From: Bemisia tabaci
Lineage: Eukaryota; Arthropoda; Insecta; Hemiptera; Aleyrodidae
Length of the DNA: 64,000 bases
Direction: 5' to 3'
Assembly: GCF_918797505.1 (NCBI RefSeq)
Contig: NC_092800.1
Span: forward strand, 2,914,001 to 2,978,000
Below, one piece after another: positions 29,831-39,134 of the stretch. The notes under the pieces are model-generated. The model made no database searches. It saw nothing but the letters and a program-made list of their open reading frames with translations, and was not told the DNA's origin. A program made the translations under genes and the position numbers. How positions within the stretch are numbered: the stretch's first letter is position 1; each line of letters opens with the position of its first letter.

Positions 29831-30400
29831 AGACAAAAATGTTAGTGGTGCCTCAAGCGAATAAAAGGGTGCACGTCTAAAAATTGACTGTAGTGTCTCT
29901 TCTGAGAGAAAGACCCATGGGGGATGAGGAAGGGGGGGGGGTGATAAAGCGTCTCTATGTTACCAAAAAGGTGAAAATTTCGAAGAAAATAATTGTTTAC
30001 CGATTTAAAAAAAAAATTATGTACAGGTATTTTAACACATGACAAAAGTTCGAGAGCTATTTTGATTCCCTCACTTAATGAAGTTCATCACCCGTTTTCG
30101 GAAACTATGATCGAGAAGAATTTTGAATGCCTCAAAGCTAAATTTACGACGGAGAGTGACCAATTTTCAGCGTAATAGCGAAAGCCAAAATACGTGTTGC
30201 CGCATTTTGGTCATCGTTATTCTCATTTGATGAGGAAAAATGTCGCAACGTTGGCTCGGCCATAGGTGGTTGTTGCTCAGCGCGGCAGTACATCACCCGG
30301 CCACCGGTAGCAGCACTGGGCGTTCAGCGCAGGTGTATAATAATACATGTGTCGGGCGTCGTTACGCCGCGGAATGGTAATTGGCCGCTCTCGTCCATTT

Positions 30401-30553
30401 TAGTGGCGGGGCGCGAGCGATCGATTATCGATATCGCCTCATTTGAAGCTGTGGTAAAGAATCGATTATAAAGCTATACTCTGCTAATCGATCCTCTTCC
30501 ATACGTTTAAATGACGGATGAATCGATATATCGCAAAGCACGCCACGCCACCA
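30401..30553. mobile_element. CAGTGGCG hairpin element, diverged, 8-bp TSD
   Basis: Starts TAGTGGCGGGGCGCGAGCGA and ends GCACGCCACGCCACCA. GTCCATTT lies on both sides (30393-30400 and 30554-30561). In intron 1. Confidence 0.85.
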
Positions 30554-30561
30554 GTCCATTT

Positions 30562-31254
30562 TGGCCGCCGCGCGATCAAGAGTTAAATTTACAGATTATA
30601 AATTATTCAAATTAGCGTGAAATCTAAACGGAACAATTGCCGCACGGTAATTCGTGCCTCATGTTGCAACCAGAGTGAGGATTGGGGGGGGGTAAGGGGA
30701 GGGGGGGGGTGCTTTGCAGCCCTCTCTCATGGCTCCCGTTGAGGGTTCGCTCGCTGATGCAGTATTTCATCACCCTGACTGGCCGTTCCAGATTTTATGA
30801 CGGAACCCTGTTCTGCGCCCAATAACTTATTCGAGTTTATTAATTTCTTCACGGTGGGTTGGCAACCGTGGCTCGCCTATCCTTTGACCTGGCCTCGTGG
30901 GATTCTGCCTTTTTCTCGTTGAAGAACAACGGGTTGAAATTTGCATTGATTACGACAAAGAATTCAGACGCCATTTTTTTAAATTTTTTTAGAACAGGAG
31001 GGCTCGTTGTTTTTGCGGTATCTTTGTTGGGAGAGTATTTTCGCCGGGATAATTCGACCATATTTTGCAATTAGGAACTAAAATATTTTTTTTAGTTTCG
31101 AAACAACGTATGCACCATCAGTTTCCTACGCATCACAGTAAGGAAAAGTAACTAAAATTTTGTGTTAATATGGGAAGTAAAACATGAAGTAATACAATTT
31201 GTTGGTTAATTTTTTTTGTTTTTTTAGATAGTTTTCCCTGTGTCCAATTGACCA
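30562..31254. other. No recognisable gene; G runs
   Basis: Runs of G at 30680-30710, and a TTTTGCAATTAGGAACTAAA word at 31063-31082 that is a stub of a MITE family. Frames open on both strands at 30850-31075 have no support. Confidence 0.35.
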
Positions 31255-31470
31255 ATCTCTGTGTTGAAGTGACCAAGAAACCAAGTGGAAGAAACAAGGG
31301 TGTCATTATACCGCGGTGGATGACGTCATGTACCTAATTTTTCATGCGCGATACCTCAGTTAATAATATAAGACGTAAAGTTGCTGTTTGGACAGATCTT
31401 ATTACTTTTCGCTGATGTACAAGAGTCAAGCACCAAAACACGCTTCTGTAACCCGGCGCATCTTATCCAT
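31255..31470. mobile_element. GTCAGTTGCGCTGGTC-family element, half copy
   Basis: GGAAGAAACAAGGGTGTCAT, CCGCGGTGGATGACGTCATG and AAAGTTGCTGTTTGGACAG match 9540-9870 (mixed arms). Ends not seen. Confidence 0.5.
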
Positions 31471-31719
31471 TGACATAAACCCGTCATCTTGTGCCTTGTA
31501 AAACTCTTGAAACGGAACAATGGCGGTTTTCGTATGAAGATTTTCGGCAAAAAATGATTAATCATTTGCTAGTATCATTTCGAACTTCATTTAGATCAAA
31601 TTGGCGTGTTCACTCACAACCAGTCCAAAAATCAAGTTTGTGTATTACGCATTACACGAAACAAACGACTCAAAGATATGTTCTTTAAAAATGGGACCAC
31701 GCCACGTAGATTTTCAATA

Positions 31720-31862
31720 GGACTGCATTCTGCAATTAGGAACTTCAGTTTCTAGCTCACAGATAAACGCACTCATCTGCGTAGGTACTCCAATGGCGTA
31801 AACATCATTTCTACACTGAGCTGGAAATATAGAAGTTCCATATTTCAAAATGTGGTCCGACT
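31720..31862. mobile_element. TTTTGCAATAAGGAAC-family MITE
   Basis: GGACTGCATTCTGCAATTAG at left, GAAGTTCCATATTTCAAAAT at right, and GTAGGTACTCCAATGGCGTA inside. Confidence 0.65.
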
Positions 31863-31916
31863 CATGTCCAGCCTTACCATCACAGGATTAAATACCAATC
31901 CGGATAGGGGCAGCAC

Positions 31917-32078
31917 TAGTGGCGTGGCTTGAATTACGATGTATCGATTGTTCTGCCATTAAAACCTATTGTAAAGAATCGATTATTAAGGTGTTCGCTG
32001 CGAACACCCTGTTTATCGATCCTTTCCCATAGGTTTAAATGGCATAAAAATCGATGCATCGCAAAGCACGCCACACTG
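31917..32078. mobile_element. CAGTGGCG hairpin element
   Basis: TAGTGGCGTGGCTTGAATTA to GCACGCCACACTG, with the family centre GTGTTCGCTGCGAACAC. The flanks do not give a clear duplication. In intron 1. Confidence 0.8.
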
Positions 32079-32255
32079 TCAGAAAAAAAGGCGTGAGTTT
32101 CACACTTCGGCGGAGAACATACGGAACCAGTTCCGTCCGCGTGAGAATTCCTTGAGTGAAAAATCGAGGGTTGAGTCTAGTCACTTTTAACTGTTGATTC
32201 TCATCCTTTCTCCGCCATCGCAGCACGCCGCACGGGATGGTGCTTTCGTCGCCGA

Positions 32256-32428
32256 GGATTGACTCTAGTCCCGCTTGGGATGATGCTCAACCCGCGAGGA
32301 TTGATTCTCAACCCGCGGAGGATTGATTCTCAACCCGCGGATGATTGATTTTCAACCCGCGGAGTATTGATTCTCGACCCGCGAGGATTGATTATCAACC
32401 CGCGAGGATTGATTCTCAACTCGCGAGG
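32256..32428 (+). repeat. Minisatellite, 21-23-bp unit
   Basis: About seven units of GAGGATTGATTCTCAACCCGC(G), with substitutions and single-base length changes. Confidence 0.9.
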
Positions 32429-32576
32429 ATTAATTCTATTGTGGTATTATTTTGGATGATTTATTTGAAATTATCCAAAGTTCTACTCAAATGAAGAACA
32501 GTGAACTGAAAGTGTGTCTCGGCAATCTTTAACCTAGGTTTTGTGAAGTGTTTGTGATCACCAGAAGACCAGAACC

Positions 32577-32759
32577 ATGCAGCTGTTGCTGAAAACTAAG
32601 TTCGAAAAAACTATGAAATATATGGAAGTGTGCAACGTTGCAAACGGAGATACGTGGTTTCGCACTTTGATTATCGATATGCAGCTCCTGAAAAATCTGT
32701 ATGATTTCGCATCTCTGTACCCACTGAACATTCGGTTAGACTTTACAAAGAAACTGTAA
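32577..32759 (+). pseudogene. 60-codon ORF with CNVANGDTWFRT motif
   Basis: Starts with ATG inside the foldback arm (MQLLLKTKFEKTMKYMEVCN), continues VANGDTWFRTLIIDMQLLKN and closes after LDFTKKL. The central motif recurs in frame at 49674-49716, 20437-20490 and 38105 (reverse), and in part at 17840 and 48255 (reverse). This suggests descent from one coding sequence. The protein family is not recognised. It may be an exon captured by the foldback element. Confidence 0.35.
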
Positions 32760-32808
32760 CTTAGGATTTGTAATTGCATCTTTTCTTCCTCAATAAGAAT
32801 AATAAATT

Positions 32809-32938
32809 GGACGTATTTCTGCCAAACGGAACTATGTGCATTAAGACATGAGCTCTGAGACCCATAAGAATATATGCATAACAGGGCTCACGTCATAATG
32901 CACATAGTTCTGTTTGGCAGATATTCGTCCAAATATAA
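32809..32938. mobile_element. Short GGACGTATTTCT-type palindrome
   Basis: TTGGACGTATTTCTGCCAAA to TTTGGCAGATATTCGTCCAA, with ACTATGTGCATTA / TAATGCACATAGT stems. Confidence 0.75.
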
Positions 32939-33359
32939 TCAATTTGAACTTGATATTGCTGATGCGGTTTCTTTCCAATCGTTAACTAGGAGGTTGCAAA
33001 AAGCACTAAGATTACGCAGAACAAGCACTGGAACATGCATTGCAAGGTAAAAAAAAATTGTAAGAGTTCAAATCTGCCTACTTTAAATCGGCTATATAGA
33101 TGATGATGCAGGATATCATACCTGTTCTCAAGAATTCAAATATGATCTCCTCCTGGGTAGGCTGATCGGTTACGTTTAAAACTATATATTTCATAGTTTC
33201 TTCGAACTTAGTTTTCAGCAACAGCTGCATGGTTCTGGTCTTCTGGTAATCACAAACACTTCACAAAACCTGGGTTAAAGATTGCCGAGACACACTTTCA
33301 GTTCACTGTTCTTCATTTGAGTAGAACTTTGGATATAAATTATCCAAAATAATACCACA

Positions 33360-33650
33360 ATGAAATTAAGCTTAATGGCAAATAATCGAGACAAAAACGG
33401 ATACTTACAGCCACCGACCGCGCTCGCGATTAAACTGGCGCGACGAAATGACCGTTACAAATTCCTTCTAGAAGATCTTCGCTTCCCCTTTCGGAGGGGG
33501 AATCGCAGGAACGGAGGGGCCCGTGAACCCCGTGGCATGGATGAGACTCAACCGTTGTGGGTTGACACTAAGACCTCAGCGGACGAGCTTGTGAGCTGGA
33601 GAAAGAATTTGCTATCTTCAAACCTTTCGGGTTGTTTTTCAACGCTGTAG
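33360..33650 (+). other. Open frame of 96 codons, not supported as a gene
   Basis: Begins exactly at the foldback boundary, and is Arg-rich (FPFRRGNRRNGGAREPRG). No signal peptide, domain or paralogue is visible. It lies on the antisense strand of lipocalin intron 1. Confidence 0.15.
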
Positions 33651-33979
33651 TGATGTAGCTCAAACTGCAAAGATTGATTCGCATGCCGTCCTAAATTCTC
33701 AATCCTTTTCTCACTCCGTAATTCTAACTCCGACTCCGAAATTTTTAACAGTGCATGCCACTGGCCGGTACCGGTCTGTATCCAAACTCTTGGGACACTT
33801 GTCTTAAGGGTCTTCGTGGCAAGCTTTCAGCAAGCTGATGATTGAAATTAATAGACAACAGGAGACAAAGTGAAAACGGAGCGATCCTATTAGTTGGAAC
33901 GGGCGGTTGCTATAGACTGTGGAGGAAACCGATGAGCTAACTATACGTCTTTCATGGGTCGCCGTTAGTCAGTCTATGA

Positions 33980-34331
33980 TTGGACTGCATTTCGCAACTA
34001 GGAACTACAATTTCTAGCCCGTGAGTAAAAACATTCACGTACATGGGAAAACCAATACCACTTACACTGAAAAAAAGGTGCTTGGCTCAAGCCTGATATT
34101 TCTTGAATTTGCCGCTACGAATTTCTTTTATCTTGATTTAAGCTGAATTTTTCTGGATAAAAAAAAATAATACTTGGGTTAAGCGAAAAAGTCGTTTCTA
34201 TTAAACAGCAAAATTCTTGATTTAAGAAAAAATACTTCTTGGCGGCAAATTTAAGATTCTTTTTTTTTCAGTGTACGTCTTTTCAAACCCAAGCCAGATA
34301 TTGTAATTCCACATTATAAAATGAGTCCAAT
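33980..34331. mobile_element. TTTTGCAATAAGGAAC-family MITE, nested and interrupted
   Basis: TGGACTGCATTTCGCAACTA at left; the right end has CCAGATATTGTAATTCCACA and ATGAGTCCA. The interior is split by the next element. Confidence 0.7.
34072..34277. mobile_element. ACACTGAAAAAAA-ended element, innermost
   Basis: ACACTGAAAAAAAGGTGCTT at left and ATTCTTTTTTTTTCAGTGT at right; GAATTTGCCGCTACGAATTT and TTCTTGGCGGCAAATTTAAG are inner inverted arms. Confidence 0.7.
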
Positions 34332-34537
34332 TACGAGTACTTACCGCCTTTATTCATTGTAACCACCCGCTTCACCAATAGAATCGCTCCATTTTACCTT
34401 TGTCATCTTGTCCATCACGTTGTAAATACATTCCAATATCAGCCGCTTGTGTCTATACTTTTTCTATATATAAAAGCACACTACTCGTTGCGAAAATGTG
34501 GTGAAAATAAAAGAAACTTCTCTGATGTATGTCTTAC

Positions 34538-34675
34538 CATTTGCAGATCGAGATACTTTTGTCCTCTGACACTCGGACAGTAGTTATTATCGCTCACGTA
34601 CTGATGACTGTATCCATATCCGTAAGCAATTTTCAGAATGAAAACTAAAGCGACGCAACTTTTGTCAGTTTTCAT
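34538..34675 (-). CDS. ApoD/Lazarillo-type lipocalin, exon 1 (start of the gene)
   Basis: The joined three-exon protein has 240 residues. Lipocalins of this class are secreted eight-stranded barrels that bind small hydrophobic ligands; the ligand here is unknown. Exon 1 codes residues 1-46. A hydrophobic segment (CVALVFILKIAYGYG, residues 7-21) looks like a signal peptide, and NNYCPSVRGQKYLDLQM leads up to the G-x-W motif that opens exon 2. The Cys33-Pro placed 16-18 residues before G-x-W is characteristic of ApoD/Lazarillo lipocalins. Start choice: ATG at 34675 in context ACAAAATG, with an acceptor-like TTTCAG just upstream in the 5' UTR. The donor is ATG|GTAAGA. Cysteines 33, 83, 159 and 204 could form the two usual disulfides. 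The exact subfamily and number of isoforms are not known. Confidence 0.88.
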
Positions 34676-34751
34676 TTTGTCAAGGTATCTTCCAAGTTCC
34701 TCTCCGCTTTCACCTACTCTTCCTCTTCTTGCCTAATAATTGCTCTTCGGC
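34676..34751 (-). other. 5' UTR segment of the lipocalin gene
   Basis: On the minus strand AAAACATTTCAG (34763-34752) is a good 3' splice site, and the following 76 bases run to the ATG without an upstream ATG. A further non-coding first exon and promoter upstream of about 34.8 kb are implied but not located. Confidence 0.5.
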
Positions 34752-34764
34752 CTGAAATGTTTTA

Positions 34765-35386
34765 AAAGAAGTGATGAATCAAGACGCAAATTAGTAACGA
34801 ACGGATAACCAGTTATATAAATGTCGTAAAAATTGTACGTAAGGATTTCAGGACGAAGAACTCATGAAACATAGAAAACGAAAGAAGGCGCTTGGATTAT
34901 CTTTTCGTTCTTAAAAGTAGGGCATGGCCTATTGGAATCTCGACTCATTTCAGTAAGTTTCCAGATCGTGGCCACGCTGGATCGTTCTCTAACGAGTTTA
35001 TAACAAAGTAACACAGAGAGAAATTTTAACACTAAAGTTTGGTTAATCCGGGAAGTAAAACACAAAATAATCCTAGTCTTCGGTCGACAATTTCAAGAGA
35101 AAATGCCAGCTAGTTTTCTTGAGGATATTTAATAAAAAACGAGCGGTGAATACCGCCGTCGCAATTGATGCATTTTCCCGGTCCCTCCTCAGTTTTCTGC
35201 GGTAAACTCACTGCAAACTGTACCAAAATCAACGCAAAATTTACGTTGGTTTGCGTTCCACTTCCAATATGAACCAAAAATAACGCCAAAACGCAAATAT
35301 TTTTATTAGAGAAGATTGATCCAAAGAGGAGAGACAATTTGTGGCGAAATAGTTCAGAAATTCCCGTACTTCGCATGTCGTCACCT
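34765..35386. other. Upstream flank of the lipocalin gene; nothing certain
   Basis: Should contain the promoter or first untranslated exon. I see no convincing TATA/initiator pair. TTGGTTTGCGTTCCACTTCC and neighbouring words are unique in the window. Confidence 0.3.
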
Positions 35387-35632
35387 TCCGGCTGAAGTAG
35401 CGACATGCGACGTTTCAAAATTTCTGCCGCCATTTTCTTTTTCTTTTTTTTTGCAGAGAAATGGTTGGTTGAATCTATTGGAAAATTTCACTGAATTTTA
35501 TCGGCAGCACAAAGAAAATTCAGTGAAATTTTCGGTCAGCTTTTTGAACAGTTTCTCTGTAAAAAAACAAAATGCGGAAATGTTGAAATGTCGCAAGGCG
35601 CTTGTGACGCTTTGGCCGGAGGGTGACAATGT
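35387..35632. mobile_element. CACCTTTCGGCC-family element, un-nested copy
   Basis: GTCACCTTCCGGCTGAAGTA at left and TTTGGCCGGAGGGTGAC at right are inverted, with TTTCACTGAATTTTATCGGC / AAAATTCAGTGAAATTTTCG as the inner stem. It is the reference for the nested copy at 3640-4175. Confidence 0.7.
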
Positions 35633-35691
35633 GTCGGCAAAGCAGTTATTTTTGGCCCGAATCGTGGCAGGAAAAGATCATCTCGAGCCCG

Positions 35692-35945
35692 CTGCCGTGC
35701 TAAGGAAAAACGCCGCATGAACACCCAGGCGTTGCCAAAGTTCCTCTGATGAGGTACGATTTTATTTGGGAAATTGTAAATATTTTTCTTCCAATTTTTT
35801 AGACTATTTTGTTCGCAATTCAATCTAAAATATCTGAAAATTTTAAGGGGAATATATGCAAAAATTCGTTCAAAAATACATGTTTTATCCGAGGAAATTT
35901 GGCAACTCGCGAATGTTCATACGGCGTTTTTCCTTAGCACGGCAG
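35692..35945. mobile_element. CTGCCG-family MITE, 4-bp TSD
   Basis: CTGCCGTGCTAAGGAAAAAC to TTTTTCCTTAGCACGGCAG, 254 bp, flanked by CCCG (35688-35691 and 35946-35949). Lies just upstream of the lipocalin gene. Confidence 0.9.
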
Positions 35946-36049
35946 CCCGGGCGTCGACGTTGACATTACCGTCACCCCGAGGCGCGGCAAGTCGAGCGGG
36001 GGGTGATTAAAACAAGAAAGCGACGACTTTGCCTATAGTGCAGGGGCAC

Positions 36050-36100
36050 ACCGCGGATCCTGCTGGAGGGGGAGGGGGAGGGGTATTGGGGCGGGACGGA
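36050..36100 (+). repeat. GGAGGGGGA tract
   Basis: Four G runs of at least five bases in a row, a potential G-quadruplex. Confidence 0.6.
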
Positions 36101-36348
36101 CTCGGGAAACAGCGAGTAGGTATATCATCATCGCGGAGGGCAGATGCTATTCGTTGGGATGCGTCATTTTGAAACTGAGGATGGTGGCGCACCGCGACGC
36201 CGCGAGTCGATAAGTGCTTCGCTCTGGTGAGTGGAAATGGAATTACTCCTTTCGCCATCGCGCCCCATTCGCTCCTCATCTCTTGCCTCACCTGGGCTTG
36301 CTGTTCGCGCTTTGCTCGCGTGGCCGCCCTGGAATGCTGGATTTTCTA

Positions 36349-36690
36349 GGGCCGGATTTACATTTTTAGCGCTCTAGGCTAAACTTAGGGTGGCGCCCTT
36401 AAAAGTAGGCGCTCTCATAGGGGGGGGGGGGTGTCCCCCAGGAGCCCCTACCCTCCAGATCAGAAGGAGGATGTTAGGTATCAAGAAAATGTTCAAATTC
36501 ACCTTTGAAAAAACAAAATTTTAAACAGTTTTGAGGTACGTTTACGTTTGCAAGTTGGTTTTGGAAAATGGAAAGTAACGAAAGACTCGTTAAATTAAAA
36601 AAAAAAAAATTCTCAAAGATTTTGCGCCCTTCAGAATGTTGCGCCCTAGGCTACAGCCTATGTAGCCTATTGGTAAATCCGGCCCTGGCC
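36349..36690. mobile_element. CAGGGCCGGATT-type hAT element, short form
   Basis: TAGGGCCGGATTTACATTTT at left and GGTAAATCCGGCCCTG at right. GCGCTCTAGGCTAAAC and GCGCCCTAGGCTACAGCC lie inside. GATTTTC occurs near both ends (36341-36348 and about 36694-36700) but offset, so the duplication is uncertain. Confidence 0.75.
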
Positions 36691-36729
36691 GATTTTCCCT
36701 CGAGAAATCGGGGTTCCTAGCGGTCTAGA

Positions 36730-36850
36730 AAACCTGACAAGTCAGGGAATTTACGGAGACCTGGAATTGTCGGGGGTTTCTCAAGAAAAGTTGGGGAATT
36801 CTCAGGAAAAGTTGGGGGACTCTCGGAAAAAGTCAGAGGATATCCAGGGC
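36730..36850 (+). repeat. Short AAAAGTTGGGG tandem
   Basis: Three units of TCTCAAGAAAAGTTGGGGAA-like sequence of 27-28 bases (about 36775-36850), next to TCAGGGAATTT. Confidence 0.55.
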
Positions 36851-37253
36851 GGTCCAGGAAACGCACGTGTGAGAGCGAAACGTCGCCCCTCAGACATAAA
36901 GGCGTATCTCCATTCCCACATGAGCTCTTTCCCTCATTAAACTCTACGCTTACCAGGGCTCACTTGGAAATTAAGATACGCCGTTAGGTAAGACAGAGAC
37001 AGTGGAGAGCTGAGAGCGTCGACCTATATTCAATTGATGGAGGAATAATTAGACGGAAAGAAGTGGGGGGGGGAGGGAGGAAGGAGGATGTTTTGAGATC
37101 CATCGTATCTCGTATTCTCGTACGTAGAAGAGATCCGAGTGTGGGAGCTTTTAATTAGTCACTAAGATGATACGCTTTTCTAGGTCAGTGTCAAAGGACT
37201 CGCATTTTATGTCCTCCTCACATCCGTTTAGTGTCCGTTCATCCTTCCTCCTT

Positions 37254-37488
37254 ACACTGAAAAAAGGTTGGTAGAATTTACCATTCCTTCACGCTGTGTT
37301 TCGCACAGCGTGAAGGAGTGGTAAATGCTATCAATCTTCAAGTCGATTCTACCGGAGGAATGGTTATCTGTACCAGTGTACCTATAGTAACGTTTACCTT
37401 TCTTCTGGAAGAATTGACTCTGAATTGACGCTGTGTGAAGCACAGCGTGAAGGAATGATAATTTGTACCAATCTTTTTTCCGTGTACT
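37254..37488. mobile_element. ACACTGAAAAAAGGTTGGTA element
   Basis: Inverted ends ACACTGAAAAAAGGTTGGTA and TACCAATCTTTTTTCCGTGT. Two internal hairpins repeat TTCACGCTGTG / CACAGCGTGAA (37290-37317 and 37429-37453). Confidence 0.7.
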
Positions 37489-37689
37489 TTCAGGCAAAAT
37501 AAATGCTCTCAAAATGACGTCTTGGGCCTCTTGCACGATTTTTTTTATTGCTTGTATCGAAAACACTAAGGACCCTGATGTCACAGGAATTTTCCCGGCG
37601 TTTTTTTTTTACCACAGGAAACCCCCCAAAACCAACTTTTATAACCGCCCCAGAATTCGTATTTTCGAAGCGGTCTTTTTTACGCGGAA

Positions 37690-37848
37690 ACGGACCCGAT
37701 ACTTTCGTGACGTCACAGTACATGACAAACCTGGCCTCTTCATCGTATACAATGTATACTTCCCCGCACGAGGATTTGGCAACCGCTTGATGAAGAGACC
37801 TGGTTTGTCATGAACCGTGACGTCACTGGTGTACCGGGTCTGTTCCCG
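37690..37848. repeat. GACCCGATAC foldback with TGACGTCA stems
   Basis: GACCCGATACTTTCGTGACGTCACAG... and ...GTGACGTCACTGGTGTACCGGGTC are inverted; TGACAAACCTGGCCTCTTCA and TGAAGAGACCTGGTTTGTCA are inner arms. GTATACAATGTATAC lies at the centre. Confidence 0.65.
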
Positions 37849-38021
37849 AGTTGAAACGACTGTCTTGTATGGTTCGATTCCTTTAACACAATTTTTTTTG
37901 AGTTTGAGAGATGATTTCAAGATTTTTTTTTGGCACCATCGATCTTTTCGCGCAATCAGCCATCGAAATCCCCGCGCTTTGCAAAACGCCCATCGAAGTA
38001 TGGAAAGAGAGTCAATAACGG

Positions 38022-38415
38022 ACTACATTTTGCAATAAGGAACTAATATTTTTTCTGACCTATTTTAGGAGCGACATATCGACGGTGAAACTACCAAACC
38101 ACGTATCTCGGTTTGCGACGTCGCAGACTTCCTGTCATACTTTATTTTTTAAAGGAAAAACTACGTAACATCCAGTCTTGAAAATTTCTGTGATTTTTCC
38201 TCTTTGTGCGGAGAAAATTCCGTGAAAATTTCAAGGAATGATATTGATTTGGTCTACTTCAAAAAAATAAAATGTGAGCGTAGATTTTTAAACACCGCAA
38301 ACGAGATACGTGGTTTGGTAGTTTCACCGTCGATATGTGCCGTTAGTTTCCCTATGTAGATAGGTGCTTTTATAAATGAGCCAGAATTGTAGTTCCTTAT
38401 TGCAAAATACGGTCC
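38022..38415. mobile_element. TTTTGCAATAAGGAAC-family MITE holding a foldback
   Basis: GGACTACATTTTGCAATAAG at left and CTTATTGCAAAATACGGTCC at right. The interior TGACCTATTTTAGGAG ... CCGTTAGTTTCCCTATG continues across the insertion at 38068-38338. Confidence 0.8.
38068..38338. mobile_element. GCGACGTCGCAGACTTCC foldback element, nested
   Basis: ACATATCGACGGTGAAACTA at left and TAGTTTCACCGTCGATATGT at right. It is nearly identical to 20071-20331. Read on the minus strand the left arm is open as EVCDVANRDTWFGSFTVDM. Confidence 0.85.
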
Positions 38416-38633
38416 ATGTAGTTGATTACTAACTTAAGGTGATTCTAAAAGATGGAGGAACGATATCTGCTACAGCCTTGCGCTGTGACACGGTCTGTGT
38501 CTTTGAGAGACAAAAAGTATTGTGATATATATGAGGTGGTGCAAGAAACTGACCCATAACGTGTAGCATAGCTTTAATAAAGAGTAGAATGGTATCAAAG
38601 TTTTGAAAATTCGTTGAAAATGTACATCGGAAG

Positions 38634-38798
38634 CAGTGGCGTGGCGTGAATTGCGATATATCGATTGTTATACCATTTAAACCTATGAAAAAGAATCGAT
38701 AGATAGGGTGTTCGCAGCGAACATCTTAATAATCGATTCTTTACCATAGGTTTAAATGGCATAACAATCGATACATCGCAATTCACGCCACGCCACTG
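38634..38798. mobile_element. CAGTGGCG hairpin element, TSD 7 of 8
   Basis: CAGTGGCGTGGCGTGAATTG to CAATTCACGCCACGCCACTG. ATCGGAAG (38626-38633) and ATCGGAAT (38799-38806) flank it. Confidence 0.9.
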
Positions 38799-38806
38799 AT
38801 CGGAAT

Positions 38807-39126
38807 CCTCCGGACGTCCTTCATTCATTAAGGAGAGATATTATAATGCCAGCTCTCTCTTATCGATTCAGTTGATCGGCGACGTCTGTTATGATAAATG
38901 TCGATATGACTTTTTAATGAATCTCCCCAAATTAGGATGTTATTCTACTCAATATTAATGCTGCTACAAGAATGAAAGATCAGTTTTTGAGGGAGGCAAG
39001 TTTAAATTTTAAAAATCTAACCTCTAATTTATTACTAATGAGTTAATTTGGGGGTATTTCAACATGCTTAACGGGTTTTCCGTAACAAGTTGATGAGGAA
39101 ATATCACGTGGTGCACCAATTTTTAT
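38807..39126. other. No recognisable feature
   Basis: AT-rich unique-looking sequence. Confidence 0.35.
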
Positions 39127-39134
39127 CTTGTCTG

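Larger units (their letters stand above)
32433..33360. mobile_element. Large foldback element with about 190-bp arms
   Basis: The left arm (32433-32625, ATTGTGGTATTATTTTGGAT) and right arm (33193-33360, ending CCAAAATAATACCACAAT) are inverted with high identity. The left arm contains the start of the frame at 32577-32759. A short GGACGTATTTCT-type palindrome sits at 32809-32938 between them. Confidence 0.8.
33828..34435. mobile_element. TGATAGACAAAG-family element holding two nested elements
   Basis: The left part (33836-33979: GATGATTGAAATTAATAGAC, AGTTGGAACGGGCGGTTGC) and right part (34332-34435: AACCACCCGCTTCACCAATA) are halves of one family copy. A TTTTGCAATAAGGAAC MITE (33980-34331) is inserted, which itself holds an ACACTGAAAAAAA element (34072-34277). 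Confidence 0.75.
28562..34537 (-). other. Lipocalin intron 1 (5,976 bp)
   Basis: Bounded on the minus strand by donor GTAAGA (34537-34532) and acceptor AG at 28563-28562, phase 0. It contains a LINE fragment, AT minisatellite, two DGCPYC modules, two CAGTGGCG hairpins, a TTTTGCAATAAGGAAC MITE, a minisatellite, a large foldback and a three-level nest. The stretch 28570-28950 within it shows nothing beyond a CCCCCCTCCCCCC run. Confidence 0.8.

Noticed and set aside
30850..31075. Open frames on both strands
   Set aside because: The two frames are shadows of each other. Neither has motif or splice support, and the region ends in a MITE stub.
32256..32428. CRISPR-like array
   Set aside because: The 21-23-bp units abut with no spacers, so this is a minisatellite.
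33360..33650. 96-codon frame as a new gene
   Set aside because: It starts exactly at a foldback boundary, has low-complexity Arg-rich composition and lies antisense in an intron.
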